Made by a program: the position numbers and the translations under genes
Notes under the pieces: generated by a model
Databases searched by the model: none
What the model was told of the DNA's origin: nothing
What the model saw: only the letters and a program-made list of their open reading frames with translations
Assembly (NCBI RefSeq): GCF_009707665.1
Contig: NZ_WLZW01000001.1
Span: 992,001-1,056,000 of the forward strand
Direction of reading: 5' to 3'
Source of the DNA: Planomicrobium sp. YIM 101495
GTDB lineage: Bacteria; Bacillota; Bacilli; Bacillales_A; Planococcaceae
Length of the DNA: 64,000 nt
In this document: piece after piece, positions 25,866 to 34,361 of the stretch
How the letters are laid out: the number at the start of each line of letters is the position of its first letter
Position numbering within the stretch: the first letter of the stretch is position 1

Positions 25866-26636
25866 TTACAGAACGTGATACCCGCTGTCGACGTGGATTG
25901 TTTCACCCGTGATACCACGTGACATTTCACTGAACAAGAAGACTGCTGTGTCGCCGACTTCTTCAGGTGTAGTGTTGCGGTGCAGTGGTGCTTTTTCCTC
26001 GATTTCGTGAAGGATCGAGTTGAAATCGCTGACACCTTTTGAAGACAATGTACGGATCGGGCCAGACGAGATCGCATTGACGCGGATGTTGTTGCGTCCA
26101 AGGTCCGCTGCTAAGTAACGCACAGACATTTCAAGAGATGCTTTCGCTACGCCCATGACATTGTAGTTCGGCAATACGCGCTCACCACCGATGTAAGTTA
26201 GTGCGACAATACTTCCACCGTCTGCCATCAACTGCTTCGCGAATTTCGAAACGATCGTCAGTGAGTACGAGCTGATGTTTTGTGCCAGGAGGAATCCTTC
26301 GCGTGACGTGTCCGAGAAGTTCCCTGCCAATTCTTCCGTTTTCGCAAAAGCGATACAGTGTGCAAGACCATGAATAGTGCCAGCCTTCTCACCGATTTCT
26401 GCGAAGCAAGATGAGACGGACTCGTCGCTTGTCACGTCACAAGGTAGTATCATTTCGTGGTTCCCGTCAAGTGTCGCCACTAGATCACGGACTGATTTCT
26501 CGAACCGCTCCCCAGCATATGTAAAGACGATGTTCGCGCCTGCTGAATCCAGTGCACGTGCAATTCCCCATGCGATGCTCCGTTTGTTTGCGACACCCAT
26601 GACGACATATGTTTTTCCTGCTAATGAAATTGACAT
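25866..26636 (-). CDS. fabI: Enoyl-[acyl-carrier-protein] reductase FabI
   Basis: 256 residues, NAD(P)H-dependent last reduction of fatty-acid elongation. Seen: VMGVANKRSIAWGIARAL cofactor loop, and the catalytic pair in YIGGERVLPNYNVMGVAKAS (Tyr-x6-Lys, SDR type), plus RTLSSKGVSDF. Target of triclosan-type inhibitors in other species. A FapR-like operator overlaps its promoter; the -35 lies in the terminator of the preceding mgtE gene. Confidence 0.96.
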   Translation of the reverse strand: MSISLAGKTYVVMGVANKRSIAWGIARALDSAGANIVFTYAGERFEKSVRDLVATLDGNHEMILPCDVTSDESVSSCFAEIGEKAGTIHGLAHCIAFAKTEELAGNFSDTSREGFLLAQNISSYSLTIVSKFAKQLMADGGSIVALTYIGGERVLPNYNVMGVAKASLEMSVRYLAADLGRNNIRVNAISSGPIRTLSSKGVSDFNSILHEIEEKAPLHRNTTPEEVGDTAVFLFSEMSRGITGETIHVDSGYHVL

Positions 26637-26659
26637 TCCGCTTCCCCCAATACCTGTTT

Positions 26660-26704
26660 ATATTACCTGGTACCAATCATAACCGATAAAAAAAGAAAGT
26701 GCAA
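26660..26704 (-). promoter_or_regulatory. fabI promoter with FapR-like operator
   Basis: Minus strand TTGCAC (26699-26704), 17 bases, TATGAT (26676-26681). The operator ATATTACCTGGTACCAA (26660-26676) keeps the CCTGGTAC core of FapR sites and touches the -10. FapR senses malonyl-CoA. Confidence 0.6.
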
Positions 26705-26715
26705 TTCGCACTTTC
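26686..26715 (-). terminator. mgtE terminator
   Basis: GAAAGTGC/GCACTTTC stem with long T run on the minus strand, directly after the mgtE stop; it contains the fabI -35. Confidence 0.85.
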
Positions 26716-28086
26716 CTAAAGTGATGATAAGAACATCGATGCCAATCCCAAATAGATTAGGATGGAAATGATGTCATTCAAGGTCGTAATGAACGGTCCT
26801 GACGCAACGGCCGGGTCGATTTTCATCCGGTGGATAAGGAGCGGGATGAATGAGCCTCCAAGTGTCGCGACGAAAATTGAACTGAACACCGCTGCTCCGA
26901 CAAGCATGCCGATGAGCAATTCCCCTTTCCAGAAATAAACGAGACCGATGACCACAAGGCCACAGACGATGCCGGTGATCAAGCCCGTCCCCGCTTCCCG
27001 GAACAGAAGTTTCACTTTGCTTTCCTCTTCGATGTCACCTGTCGCGATTCCGCGGACGGCAACGGCAAGTGCCTGCGTTCCACTGTTCCCTGCCATGCCG
27101 GCAATGAGTGGGATAAAGACGGCAAGCAGCGCTACTTGATCTAGTATGTCTTCGAACAGCCCCATCAAATTAGCGGTCATCATCCCGAGGAACGTCAGTA
27201 AAATCAGCCATGGTAAGCGTTTTTTCGCAGCCGAGAACGGATTCCGGTCAAACGTATCCATGTCCGTCACCCCGGCAAGTTTGGAGTAGTCATCCGATGC
27301 TTCTTCGTCGAGCACGTCGATGATGTCATCGACCGTGATGATACCGAGCAGGTGGTCTTGGTGATCGACAACCGGCATCGCCAGGAAGTCATAATCCTTG
27401 ATGATCCTAGCGACTTCTTCCTGATCGGTGCCGACGGATACACTGACGACCCGGTTGTTCATGATCGAGCTGATCAATGCATCTTCTTCCGACAAGATCA
27501 GATCACGCAGTGTGACGATGCCTGACAGTTTCTTCTGTTCATCGACGACGAAAACGTAATAGATCGTTTCTGCATTCGTCGCCGCATTGCGCAAGATATT
27601 CATCGCCGAACGTACCGTAGAGTTTTTTGGGATCGCAACGAATTCGGTCGTCATGATCGAACCGGCTGTGTATTCTTCGTAGTGCAGCAAGTTCTTGATT
27701 TGCTGCGCTGAATCCTCTTCCATGATGCTCAGGAATCCCGCAACTTGATCTTTCGATAGTTCGTTCAGGATATCGACGGCATCATCCGTATACATCTGAG
27801 CCAGGAGATCCGTCGCATACGCGGGATCCATCTCTTCGAACAACTTTTCATAGTCGTCATCATCGACTTCGATCGCTTCGAACAGCTCCGCCATTTCTTG
27901 CGGTGATAGAAATTGGTAAAGCAATTGTCTCGTATCGTAATCGGCTTTCTCGTAGAAAGTTGCTTGATCGTATGGATGATGGGAGAGAAACTCTGTTCGG
28001 AAATCCTCTAATTTCCCATTTTCGATCAGTTGCTGGAAATGCGCCAAATCGATTTCCCCATCACGCGTCTTTGTTTCTTCCGCCAT
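26716..28086 (-). CDS. mgtE: Magnesium transporter MgtE
   Basis: 456-residue Mg2+ channel. N-terminal helical superhelix domain (FLSPQEMAELFEAI, MDPAYATDLLAQM), two CBS domains (EYTAGSIMTTEFVAIP; YDFLAMPVVDHQDHLLGIITVDD) and five C-terminal membrane helices with the pore segment PLIAGMAGNSGTQALAVAVRG. ATG at 28086 follows GGGAGGG; the open frame runs further upstream but without support. Only 84 bases separate it from prpE, too short for an M-box riboswitch. Confidence 0.95.
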   Translation of the reverse strand: MAEETKTRDGEIDLAHFQQLIENGKLEDFRTEFLSHHPYDQATFYEKADYDTRQLLYQFLSPQEMAELFEAIEVDDDDYEKLFEEMDPAYATDLLAQMYTDDAVDILNELSKDQVAGFLSIMEEDSAQQIKNLLHYEEYTAGSIMTTEFVAIPKNSTVRSAMNILRNAATNAETIYYVFVVDEQKKLSGIVTLRDLILSEEDALISSIMNNRVVSVSVGTDQEEVARIIKDYDFLAMPVVDHQDHLLGIITVDDIIDVLDEEASDDYSKLAGVTDMDTFDRNPFSAAKKRLPWLILLTFLGMMTANLMGLFEDILDQVALLAVFIPLIAGMAGNSGTQALAVAVRGIATGDIEEESKVKLLFREAGTGLITGIVCGLVVIGLVYFWKGELLIGMLVGAAVFSSIFVATLGGSFIPLLIHRMKIDPAVASGPFITTLNDIISILIYLGLASMFLSSL

Positions 28087-28170
28087 CTTTTTCCCTCCCA
28101 TTCTTGCAATTTTATCGTTAGCCTCATTCGCAGCCTGCCTGTTATGATAGATCCTAAAGAGGTGAAAATC

Positions 28171-28908
28171 ATGGCATATGATATTATCGGAGACATTCAT
28201 GGCTGTTACGATGAACTCATTCAGCTCATCGAAAAACTTGGTTACAGGGCGGACGGAACCGTCTACCGCCACCCAGAAGGCCGCCAGCTCGCATTCGTCG
28301 GAGATGCGACAGACCGCGGACCGGCTTCACTCGCTGTGCTGCGTTTGTTATTCAACCTGCAAGATGCAGGCTCCCTCTTCTATTCCCCTGGGAACCATTG
28401 CAGCAAACTTTACCGCTATTTGCGCGGAAATGGTGTGCAGCTGACCCATGGCCTGGAAACGACGGTCAATGAATTCCACCAGCTCTCAACGGAAGAGCAG
28501 ATCGCATTCCGCAAACGCTATAAGCAGTTCTACGAATCATTGCCGCCATATCTCGAGCTGGAACCTAACTTGATCGTCGCCCACGCCGGGATCAAAGAGA
28601 ACATGATCGGCATGCCATTGTCCGGCAAGATCTGGGCATTCGTCCTATACGGTGACACGACAGGCACATTCCTCCCAGACGGTCGCCCGGTCAGACGTGA
28701 TTGGGCTGCTTCATACAGCGGTTCATCTTTCATCGTCTACGGCCATACGCCGACCGCAGAGCCTTATATCAAGAATAATACGGTCAATATCGATACCGGC
28801 TGTGTGTTCGGCGGTAAATTGAGCGCCTTCCGTTATCCTGAAAAGACGGTTGTCTCGGTGCCGTCACAGCAGTCTTATCAGCCGGACCGGTTTCATTCCT
28901 TTGTCTGA
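28171..28908 (+). CDS. prpE: Bis(5'-nucleosyl)-tetraphosphatase PrpE
   Basis: 245-residue metallophosphatase hydrolysing Ap4A. Seen: GDIHGCYDEL, FVGDATDRGP and SPGNHCSKL (the D-x-H, G-D-x2-D-R-G and G-N-H metal motifs of PPP phosphatases), then YGHTPT and NIDTGCVFGG. ATG at 28171 follows AGAGGTG; upstream in-frame starts are ignored because they overlap mgtE. The 3' end overlaps the convergent pseudouridine synthase by 16 bases. Confidence 0.92.
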   Translation: MAYDIIGDIHGCYDELIQLIEKLGYRADGTVYRHPEGRQLAFVGDATDRGPASLAVLRLLFNLQDAGSLFYSPGNHCSKLYRYLRGNGVQLTHGLETTVNEFHQLSTEEQIAFRKRYKQFYESLPPYLELEPNLIVAHAGIKENMIGMPLSGKIWAFVLYGDTTGTFLPDGRPVRRDWAASYSGSSFIVYGHTPTAEPYIKNNTVNIDTGCVFGGKLSAFRYPEKTVVSVPSQQSYQPDRFHSFV

Positions 28909-29798
28909 AGAAGCTGTTGCATGTCGTTCCTTAAAGGCGACGTCAACTGGATTTCCTCGAACGTCACTGGATGGATGAACCGAAGCTCCGTGCAATGAAG
29001 TGCTTGGCGTGCAATCGTCGTCCGTTTGCCGCCGTACAAGTCATCGCCGACAAGCGGATGGCCGATATGCGCCAAATGGACGCGGATCTGATGGGTCCTT
29101 CCCGTCTTCAATTCCAATTGCAGATGGGAAAAGTCCTTATTCCCGCCGAGACGCTTCACGCGTGTCTCGGCATATTGACCGCCATCACGCACTTCCCGCT
29201 CGATGATGCTCGTGTCCTTTCGGCCGATCGGTGCAATGATTGTCAATTGCTCGTCGATCAGTCGTCCGTGAGCGACCGCTTCATACCGCCGCTCCATTAC
29301 TTTCGCTTTTTGCTGTTCGGAAAGCATGTGGTGGATGTGGCGGTTTTTTGCAATGCAGACAAGCCCTGACGTATCGCGGTCGAGCCGTGTGACCACATGG
29401 ATTGTGCCTGGAATGCTTTTTTCTATGAAGTGATGCGCTGCTTCATTCGCGAGACTGCCAACCGGATGCTCTCTCGAAGGAATCGTATTTTGGCCGGCTC
29501 GTTTGTCCACGACTAATAGTGCCGCATCTTCATAAATGATCCGGAGGTCACCTTCCTCGGCAATCAGTCCCGCACTCCGTTCTTCATTCGGGAACTCCAC
29601 AGAGACCGAATCTCCGACCTCAAGTACGTGTCTCACTGTCTGTTCTTGGCCATTGACGCAAATGCGCCCGCCTCCGTATTTCACGGCAGCGAGCGTCCTT
29701 TTGGAAATCCCCCAGGAGCGGAGCGCTTCCCGCAGCAATTCTTCCCGTTTTACTGTGTAGGTAAGCGTGAATGGTGTCAGCTGCTCCTCATTCTTCAT
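28893..29798 (-). CDS. RluD-family pseudouridine synthase (YjbO-like)
   Basis: 301 residues. N-terminal S4-like RNA-binding part ([16 protein letters not shown] ... [10 protein letters not shown]), then the catalytic [10 protein letters not shown] motif whose Asp attacks the uridine, and the closing [25 protein letters not shown]. Isomerises uridines in rRNA or tRNA. Overlaps nadK by 4 bases; third gene of relQ-nadK-rluD, the B. subtilis yjbM-yjbN-yjbO order. Which RNA site is modified cannot be told. Confidence 0.92.
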   Translation of the reverse strand: MKNEEQLTPFTLTYTVKREELLREALRSWGISKRTLAAVKYGGGRICVNGQEQTVRHVLEVGDSVSVEFPNEERSAGLIAEEGDLRIIYEDAALLVVDKRAGQNTIPSREHPVGSLANEAAHHFIEKSIPGTIHVVTRLDRDTSGLVCIAKNRHIHHMLSEQQKAKVMERRYEAVAHGRLIDEQLTIIAPIGRKDTSIIEREVRDGGQYAETRVKRLGGNKDFSHLQLELKTGRTHQIRVHLAHIGHPLVGDDLYGGKRTTIARQALHCTELRFIHPVTFEEIQLTSPLRNDMQQLLQTKE

Positions 29799-30595
29799 TT
29801 CTCGTTATCGATGAATGAATCATGCACACGACGCCAAAACGGGAATGGGCGGAATCGTGCAAAGCGCACTTTTTCTTTCGCTACGCGGTATTCAATCGAT
29901 TTTACATCTTTATGCAGCAAATGCAAGTGGTCGATGGTCACCATGAAGTCCGGCGCTTTGACGGGCTTCAGCACACAGCGGTGGTGACTCGGCAGAACAA
30001 GTGACGAACCGACTGTCCGGAATACGCGGTTGTTGATCGATGCCATCTCGGTTAACTGCATCGCTTGCAGTGACGGGTGGATGATCGCTCCTCCAAGTGC
30101 TTTGTTATATGCAGTCGAGCCACTCGGTGTCGACATGCATAGTCCGTCCCCGCGGAACCGCTCAAAGTGGCTGTCGTTCAAGAACACGTCCATGACGAGC
30201 GTGACATCCGGCGACTTGACTGTTGATTCGTTCAGCGCCAAATAAACGGCTGGCTCATCCGAATGCATGTAATGAATCGTCGACTCAAGCAATGGATATT
30301 CGATCACTTCGTATTCTTTCTTCGCGATCGATAAGACGAGCTTCTCCATCTCGATCGGCTTCCAGTCCGCGTAGAAACCAAGGTGTCCTGTATGTATCCC
30401 GACGAAGGCGACACGGTCGAGCTGTCCACGGTATTTATGGAACGCATGAAGCAACGTTCCGTCCCCTCCGATGGATAGGACGACATCAGGCTCTTCTTCG
30501 CTCCATTCCATGCCGAAATCCTCTAAATAATTTTTGGCGGTCTCCATTAATTGATTCGATAATTCATCTGTTCTCGATTGCACATAAAATTTCAT
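29795..30595 (-). CDS. nadK: NAD kinase
   Basis: 266 residues, makes NADP from NAD with ATP. Seen: [15 protein letters not shown] (GGDG motif near residue 45), LALNEST (NE motif), and [23 protein letters not shown]. Start overlaps the relQ stop (ATGA) and follows AGAAGGGAG. Confidence 0.95.
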   Translation of the reverse strand: MKFYVQSRTDELSNQLMETAKNYLEDFGMEWSEEEPDVVLSIGGDGTLLHAFHKYRGQLDRVAFVGIHTGHLGFYADWKPIEMEKLVLSIAKKEYEVIEYPLLESTIHYMHSDEPAVYLALNESTVKSPDVTLVMDVFLNDSHFERFRGDGLCMSTPSGSTAYNKALGGAIIHPSLQAMQLTEMASINNRVFRTVGSSLVLPSHHRCVLKPVKAPDFMVTIDHLHLLHKDVKSIEYRVAKEKVRFARFRPFPFWRRVHDSFIDNEK

Positions 30596-31269
30596 CGTTT
30601 GTTTCTCCCTTCTTGACCGCCTGTTTTAAAATGCGAAGACGGGGTATCTTTGAACTCCGTGAAGTATTGCTGAGCTTCCTGGATCTCGTCCCTGATCTGG
30701 GACATTTCCTCATCCAGCTGGAACGCGGCTTCCGCTGCACGTTGCAGCCGCTCCTTGATCTCTGTCGGGAAGTCCCCTTTGTATTTGTAGTTCAACGAAT
30801 GCTCGATCGACGCCCAGAAGTTCATCGCCAATGTCCGGATCTGGATTTCGGCGAGGATCCACTGCTGCCCACCGATCGTCTGGACCGGGTATTCCACGAT
30901 GACGTGATACGACCGGTACCCGCTTTGTTTCTCGTGTGAAATATAATCCTTCTCTTCTACGATTCGTAAGTCTTTGCGTTTCCGGAGCAAGCCGACTACC
31001 GTCTCGATGTCCCCGACGAACTGGCACATCATGCGGATGCCTGCGATATCCTGCAGTTCGTGCGCCAATTCCTCAGACGGCTCGAAGACGATTCCTTTTT
31101 CCAATGTCTTATCGTAAATACTTGCTAGCGGCTTGACGCGCCCTGTGACGAATTCAATCGGGGAATTCGTGTTGACGGTTTCGAATTCCCTCCGCATCCC
31201 CTTGAATTTTATTTTCATTTCATCCACTGCTTGTTTATATGGCGCTAAGAACCGGTCCCATTGACCCAT
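30592..31269 (-). CDS. relQ: Small alarmone (p)ppGpp synthetase RelQ/SasB (YjbM)
   Basis: 225 residues. Single synthetase domain without hydrolase or regulatory parts. Seen: [47 protein letters not shown] and [20 protein letters not shown], the usual RelA/SpoT synthetase boxes. ATG at 31269 follows GGAGG by 8 bases; the GTG at 31287 lies inside that ribosome site. First gene of the relQ-nadK-rluD operon. Confidence 0.93.
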   Translation of the reverse strand: MGQWDRFLAPYKQAVDEMKIKFKGMRREFETVNTNSPIEFVTGRVKPLASIYDKTLEKGIVFEPSEELAHELQDIAGIRMMCQFVGDIETVVGLLRKRKDLRIVEEKDYISHEKQSGYRSYHVIVEYPVQTIGGQQWILAEIQIRTLAMNFWASIEHSLNYKYKGDFPTEIKERLQRAAEAAFQLDEEMSQIRDEIQEAQQYFTEFKDTPSSHFKTGGQEGRNKR

Positions 31270-31414
31270 CGCTCCATCCTCCTCCACATATCGTGCCGCT
31301 TATAGAGCGCATCTTTTTCTAATTACTGATACAGTTATTTTACCACAGCGGAACGGTTCGTTGCAGTGTGCCCCGCAACCTCCGCAAAAACTAACCGAAA
31401 AAGGATGAATCCTA

Positions 31415-32005
31415 TTGGGAAAAGAACTCGAAATCGAATTCAAGAATATGCTGACACGTGTAGAATATGATGCACTGCTCGAAGCATTTCGCGTAACGCC
31501 GGAACAGATCGCTACGCAAACAAATCACTATTTCGACACGGCTGAGCACCGATTGAAAAGGCAGCAATGTGCACTGCGCATCCGCGTCCTGCCAGACCGT
31601 TTGGAATGCACGCTGAAAACACCCGCCCCGGACGGCAATTACGAATGGACGGATCACGTGACCGAAGATGACCTCGAAGCATTGACGAACGGCCGATCGA
31701 TCCAAGCACCGACTGTTGCAACCGTACTGGATGAACTTGGCGTCGCTTGGCATGAGCTTCAATCGATCGGCTCGCTGACGACGCACCGCGCAGAAATTCC
31801 CTATGAAGATGGACTTCTTGCGATCGACCACTCCGAATATGCGGGGACGGAAGATTTTGAAGTCGAGTACGAAGTGACTGATGCGAAAAGCGGCCAGCAA
31901 CTTTTTAACAAGCTGCTCGAAAAACACGGCATTCCCGCACGCCATGCCAAGAAGAAAATTGCACGGTTTGCGAAGTACGCAGCTGAAAAAGCGCAGGGCC
32001 GTTGA
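31415..32005 (+). CDS. CYTH-domain phosphohydrolase-like protein (YjbK)
   Basis: 196 residues. Opens with ELEIEFKNML, the ExExK signature of the CYTH/triphosphate tunnel fold, and carries alternating charged strands (LRIRVLPDRLECTLKTP, FEVEYEVTDA) and KKKIARFAKY. Likely hydrolyses or binds a triphosphate or polyphosphate; neighbours the alarmone synthetase as in Bacillus. TTG start behind AAAAGGATG at 7 bases. Confidence 0.85.
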   Translation: MGKELEIEFKNMLTRVEYDALLEAFRVTPEQIATQTNHYFDTAEHRLKRQQCALRIRVLPDRLECTLKTPAPDGNYEWTDHVTEDDLEALTNGRSIQAPTVATVLDELGVAWHELQSIGSLTTHRAEIPYEDGLLAIDHSEYAGTEDFEVEYEVTDAKSGQQLFNKLLEKHGIPARHAKKKIARFAKYAAEKAQGR

Positions 32006-32138
32006 TGCAGCGATCTTTTTCCGCATTCATTTCTTTCATCACTGCACGGAATGCGTCCATAGACAAATTCGATTTGTTTGAGATTCTTCAAAAGCATTGA
32101 TAAGATGAAAGAACAGCTAAGCAAAGGAGACACAATCT

Positions 32139-32537
32139 ATGACTGGAAAACCGATCATTCCGTACGAACAATTAGGTGCGGAGCGTTTGTCACAATTGAT
32201 CGATGCATTTTATGCACGTGTGGCAAGACATCCAAAGCTGAAGCCGATATTCCCAGATGATCTAAGCGAAACCGCCCGCAAGCAGAAGCAATTCATGACG
32301 CAATACTTGGGCGGGCCGAATCTATACAGCAATGAACACGGCCACCCGATGATGAAAGCACGTCATTCACCTTTCCCGATTACACCGACCCGGGCACAAG
32401 CCTGGCTGGAATGTATGAGCGAAGCGATGGATGAAGTCGAACTGACGGGTAAATTCCGTGAAACCTTCTACCAGCGTCTCGTACTGACTGCACATCACAT
32501 GGTCAACCAACCGGATGAGGAGGAGGATTTCAGTTGA
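32139..32537 (+). CDS. Group II truncated haemoglobin (YjbI)
   Basis: 132 residues, haem-binding 2-on-2 globin for O2 or NO chemistry. Seen: FYARVARHPKL (Tyr at helix B), QYLGGPNLYSNEHGHPMMKARHSPFPI with the proximal histidine, and TRAQAWLECM containing the conserved Trp of group II. Overlaps yjbH by 4 bases (TTGA). Confidence 0.92.
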   Translation: MTGKPIIPYEQLGAERLSQLIDAFYARVARHPKLKPIFPDDLSETARKQKQFMTQYLGGPNLYSNEHGHPMMKARHSPFPITPTRAQAWLECMSEAMDEVELTGKFRETFYQRLVLTAHHMVNQPDEEEDFS

Positions 32538-33331
32538 ACAATTCACACATGGCAGAAGAAATCCGTGAAGACCCGATCACATTGAAGCCAGTGGAATTAT
32601 ATGTTTTTCTTGATCCGATCCATGAAAAATCCTGGGAACTGCAAGCCATCATCCGTAAGATGCAAATCGAATACGGTCATTATTTCTCGATCCGTATGAT
32701 CTTGAGCGCGCAATTGATGGACTTGAACCGGGCATGCAAAGACCCGAATGTACAAGCGGAAGAATTCTCGCACCCTGCCCTCCCGTCCGTCGCGGTCAAA
32801 GCGGCGGAACTGCAAGGCAAACGTGCAGGCAATCGCTATCTTTATAAATTGCAGGAATACCAAATGCTCTTGAACGAAGACGTCTCTTCTTATCCGACAT
32901 TGATGGACATTGCCCGCAGTGCCAGGCTGGACGAGCAGGAATTCGCACAGGACTTTTATTCCGTCCATACCGCAAGAGCCTTTCAATGTGATCTGAACAT
33001 TACACGCGAGATGGAAATCGAGGAAATGCCGAGCATCGTCTTCTTCAACGAATGCATCGAAGACGAAGGCGTGAAGCTGTCCGGCCTGTTCCCTTACGAA
33101 ATCTACCGCACCGTGCTCGAAGAAATGCTCGGTGGCAAAGAAATGGAACGCCAAGAGCCGCCAGCACTCGATGAACTGTTGAAAACGTACACGAGCTTGA
33201 CGACACGGGAAATTGCCGAAATTTACCATGTGACAGAAAAAGCTGCGGAGTACGAGTTGAAGAAGCAAGTACTTCAGCAACGAGTTGAACGGATTTTTAC
33301 TCCGAACGAAACACTTTGGAGTTTGAAGTGA
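32534..33331 (+). CDS. yjbH: ClpXP adaptor protein YjbH (Spx degradation)
   Basis: 265 residues, DsbA-like fold that delivers Spx to ClpXP. Assigned from position after YjbI and the strand VELYVFLDPIHEKSWELQAIIRKM, which lines up with the family's DPxCPxCW segment; here both cysteines are replaced (His30, Ser33). The N-terminus lacks the His/Cys-rich zinc region I recall in B. subtilis. C-terminal part contains LTTREIAEIYHVTEKAAEYEL. TTG start overlapping yjbI stop, GAGGAGG 7 bases before. Confidence 0.85.
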   Translation: MNNSHMAEEIREDPITLKPVELYVFLDPIHEKSWELQAIIRKMQIEYGHYFSIRMILSAQLMDLNRACKDPNVQAEEFSHPALPSVAVKAAELQGKRAGNRYLYKLQEYQMLLNEDVSSYPTLMDIARSARLDEQEFAQDFYSVHTARAFQCDLNITREMEIEEMPSIVFFNECIEDEGVKLSGLFPYEIYRTVLEEMLGGKEMERQEPPALDELLKTYTSLTTREIAEIYHVTEKAAEYELKKQVLQQRVERIFTPNETLWSLK

Positions 33332-33355
33332 ACTTTTAATGTCATTCATCCATAC

Positions 33356-33397
33356 AGAAAAGCCAGCGGGAATCGATCGATTCCCGCTGGCTTTTCT
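33356..33397 (+). terminator. Terminator of the yjbI-yjbH transcript
   Basis: Perfect palindrome: 18-bp or longer stem AGAAAAGCCAGCGGG... around CGATCGATCG, ending in CTTTTCTTTG. Confidence 0.93.
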
Positions 33398-33429
33398 TTG
33401 TTGTTCTTGGAATTTATAAATGGTGGGAC

Positions 33430-33465
33430 GAAAAAAGCCCCCCATATTTGGGAGGCCTTTTTTCT
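33430..33465. terminator. Second terminator-like hairpin
   Basis: AAAAAAGCC(C)CCCATATTTGGGAGGCCTTTTTT type stem, usable in both directions. Confidence 0.7.
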
Positions 33466-33523
33466 ATTACACAAAGGGGATGGGAGAAATGTTCACGCTC
33501 AAACAAAGGGGTGTATGTTTGTA

Positions 33524-33539
33524 TGTGATTTATTTCACA
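33524..33539. promoter_or_regulatory. Perfect FNR/CRP-type box in a geneless region
   Basis: TGTGATTTATTTCACA matches TGTGA-N6-TCACA exactly. The nearest convincing genes (yjbH, pepF) both converge on this region, so neither is its target. An Fnr is encoded at 52933-53619. Confidence 0.5.
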
Positions 33540-33665
33540 CTCTTAATTTATCATGAAATAAATGCGGATGCAATGATTTCAATGTTATTTCACAAAAATG
33601 ACACAGAAGAAGTGATAGAGAGAAACTCGTTTGGAAACCGGCTGACCTGCATTCCAGAGTTTTAC

Positions 33666-33775
33666 GTGCTGGAGGAGCACCGCCGAGCCTCCCCTCGGTC
33701 GCTTACGCAACCTGCGGGGTCTCATCGGCACTCTTATACTCCGGCACGTTCACTCCTCCATTCCGGATCAGCTCG
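33666..33775. repeat. Foldable GC-rich intergenic element A
   Basis: TGGAGGAG and CTCCTCCA bracket an imperfect stem in which GCCGA...CCCC pairs with GGGG...TCGGC. Resembles, as I recall, dispersed GC-rich intergenic elements of Bacillales; no coding capacity recognised. Confidence 0.45.
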
Positions 33776-33901
33776 TTCGATAACTGGAGTTACATAGAAT
33801 TTTAGGGATTGGGAATATCTCTGCATAAGTTGCCTTCGTCGCGTTCTCTTAGAAGGTGTCAGGGAGTAGTCGGTGATTTCAGTTTTCATGTTGATTCTGG
33901 A

Positions 33902-33957
33902 TTTAGTCGCGACTCACAGAATTTAATCGCGACTCAGGCACTTGCAGTCGCGACTCA
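33902..33957 (+). repeat. Three-unit tandem repeat with TCGCGACTCA core
   Basis: Cores at 33905, 33925 and 33946 (AGTCGCGACTCA, AATCGCGACTCA, AGTCGCGACTCA), steps of 20 and 21 bases with variable linkers. The core holds the palindrome AGTCGCGACT. Confidence 0.75.
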
Positions 33958-34169
33958 GATTTTTCCCTCTTGAAAATGAGCGAGTCGATGATGCATATCG
34001 TATCTCAAGCCGAAAAAGTCGTAACACGACAAAAATTGGTCTCTCCCACTCACTTTTCCTCCTTCAAAATCAGAACCCAAGCGGCCTACGCAGCCAGCCT
34101 CCCAGACATTTAACTCGACACCAACAATAGAACGAAATGAAAATTCCATCTCATCAACACTTCTCCCAC

Positions 34170-34275
34170 TCCCTCAGCGGAGGAGATGATTTGGACTGGA
34201 CGGAGGGATAAGATGAGCGTTCGCCAGCTCGGCTTATCCCGGGAGCCCTGTCCGAAGCGACGGAGCGAATACCAT
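34170..34275. repeat. Foldable intergenic element B
   Basis: GGGATAAG (34205)/CTTATCCC (34233-34240) and GAGC/GCTC form a clean hairpin, with GGAC/GTCC pairing further out. Purine-rich flanks repeat CGGAG words. The rest of 33540-34310 holds no supported gene. Confidence 0.45.
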
Positions 34276-34309
34276 CACAACACCCCCCTCTCCCCAAAAA
34301 AACACCACA

Positions 34310-34342
34310 AAAAAGAGGCCCACCATGTGAGCCTCCTCATTA
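34310..34342 (-). terminator. Terminator of pepF
   Basis: GAGGCTCAC/GTGGGCCTC stem followed by TTTTTT on the minus strand. Confidence 0.8.
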
Positions 34343-34361
34343 CAATCTCGTAGTACAACCC

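Noticed and set aside
28087-28170. M-box riboswitch before mgtE
   Set aside because: Only 84 bases are available between the divergent genes.
28087-28272. N-terminal extension of MgtE
   Set aside because: Would overlap the prpE start and lengthen MgtE beyond the family; the ribosome site supports 28086.
32597-33445. 282-codon minus-strand frame
   Set aside because: Antisense shadow of yjbH; no ribosome site.
33420-33797. 125-codon plus-strand frame
   Set aside because: Runs through a terminator hairpin and the GC-rich element A; composition is not protein-like.
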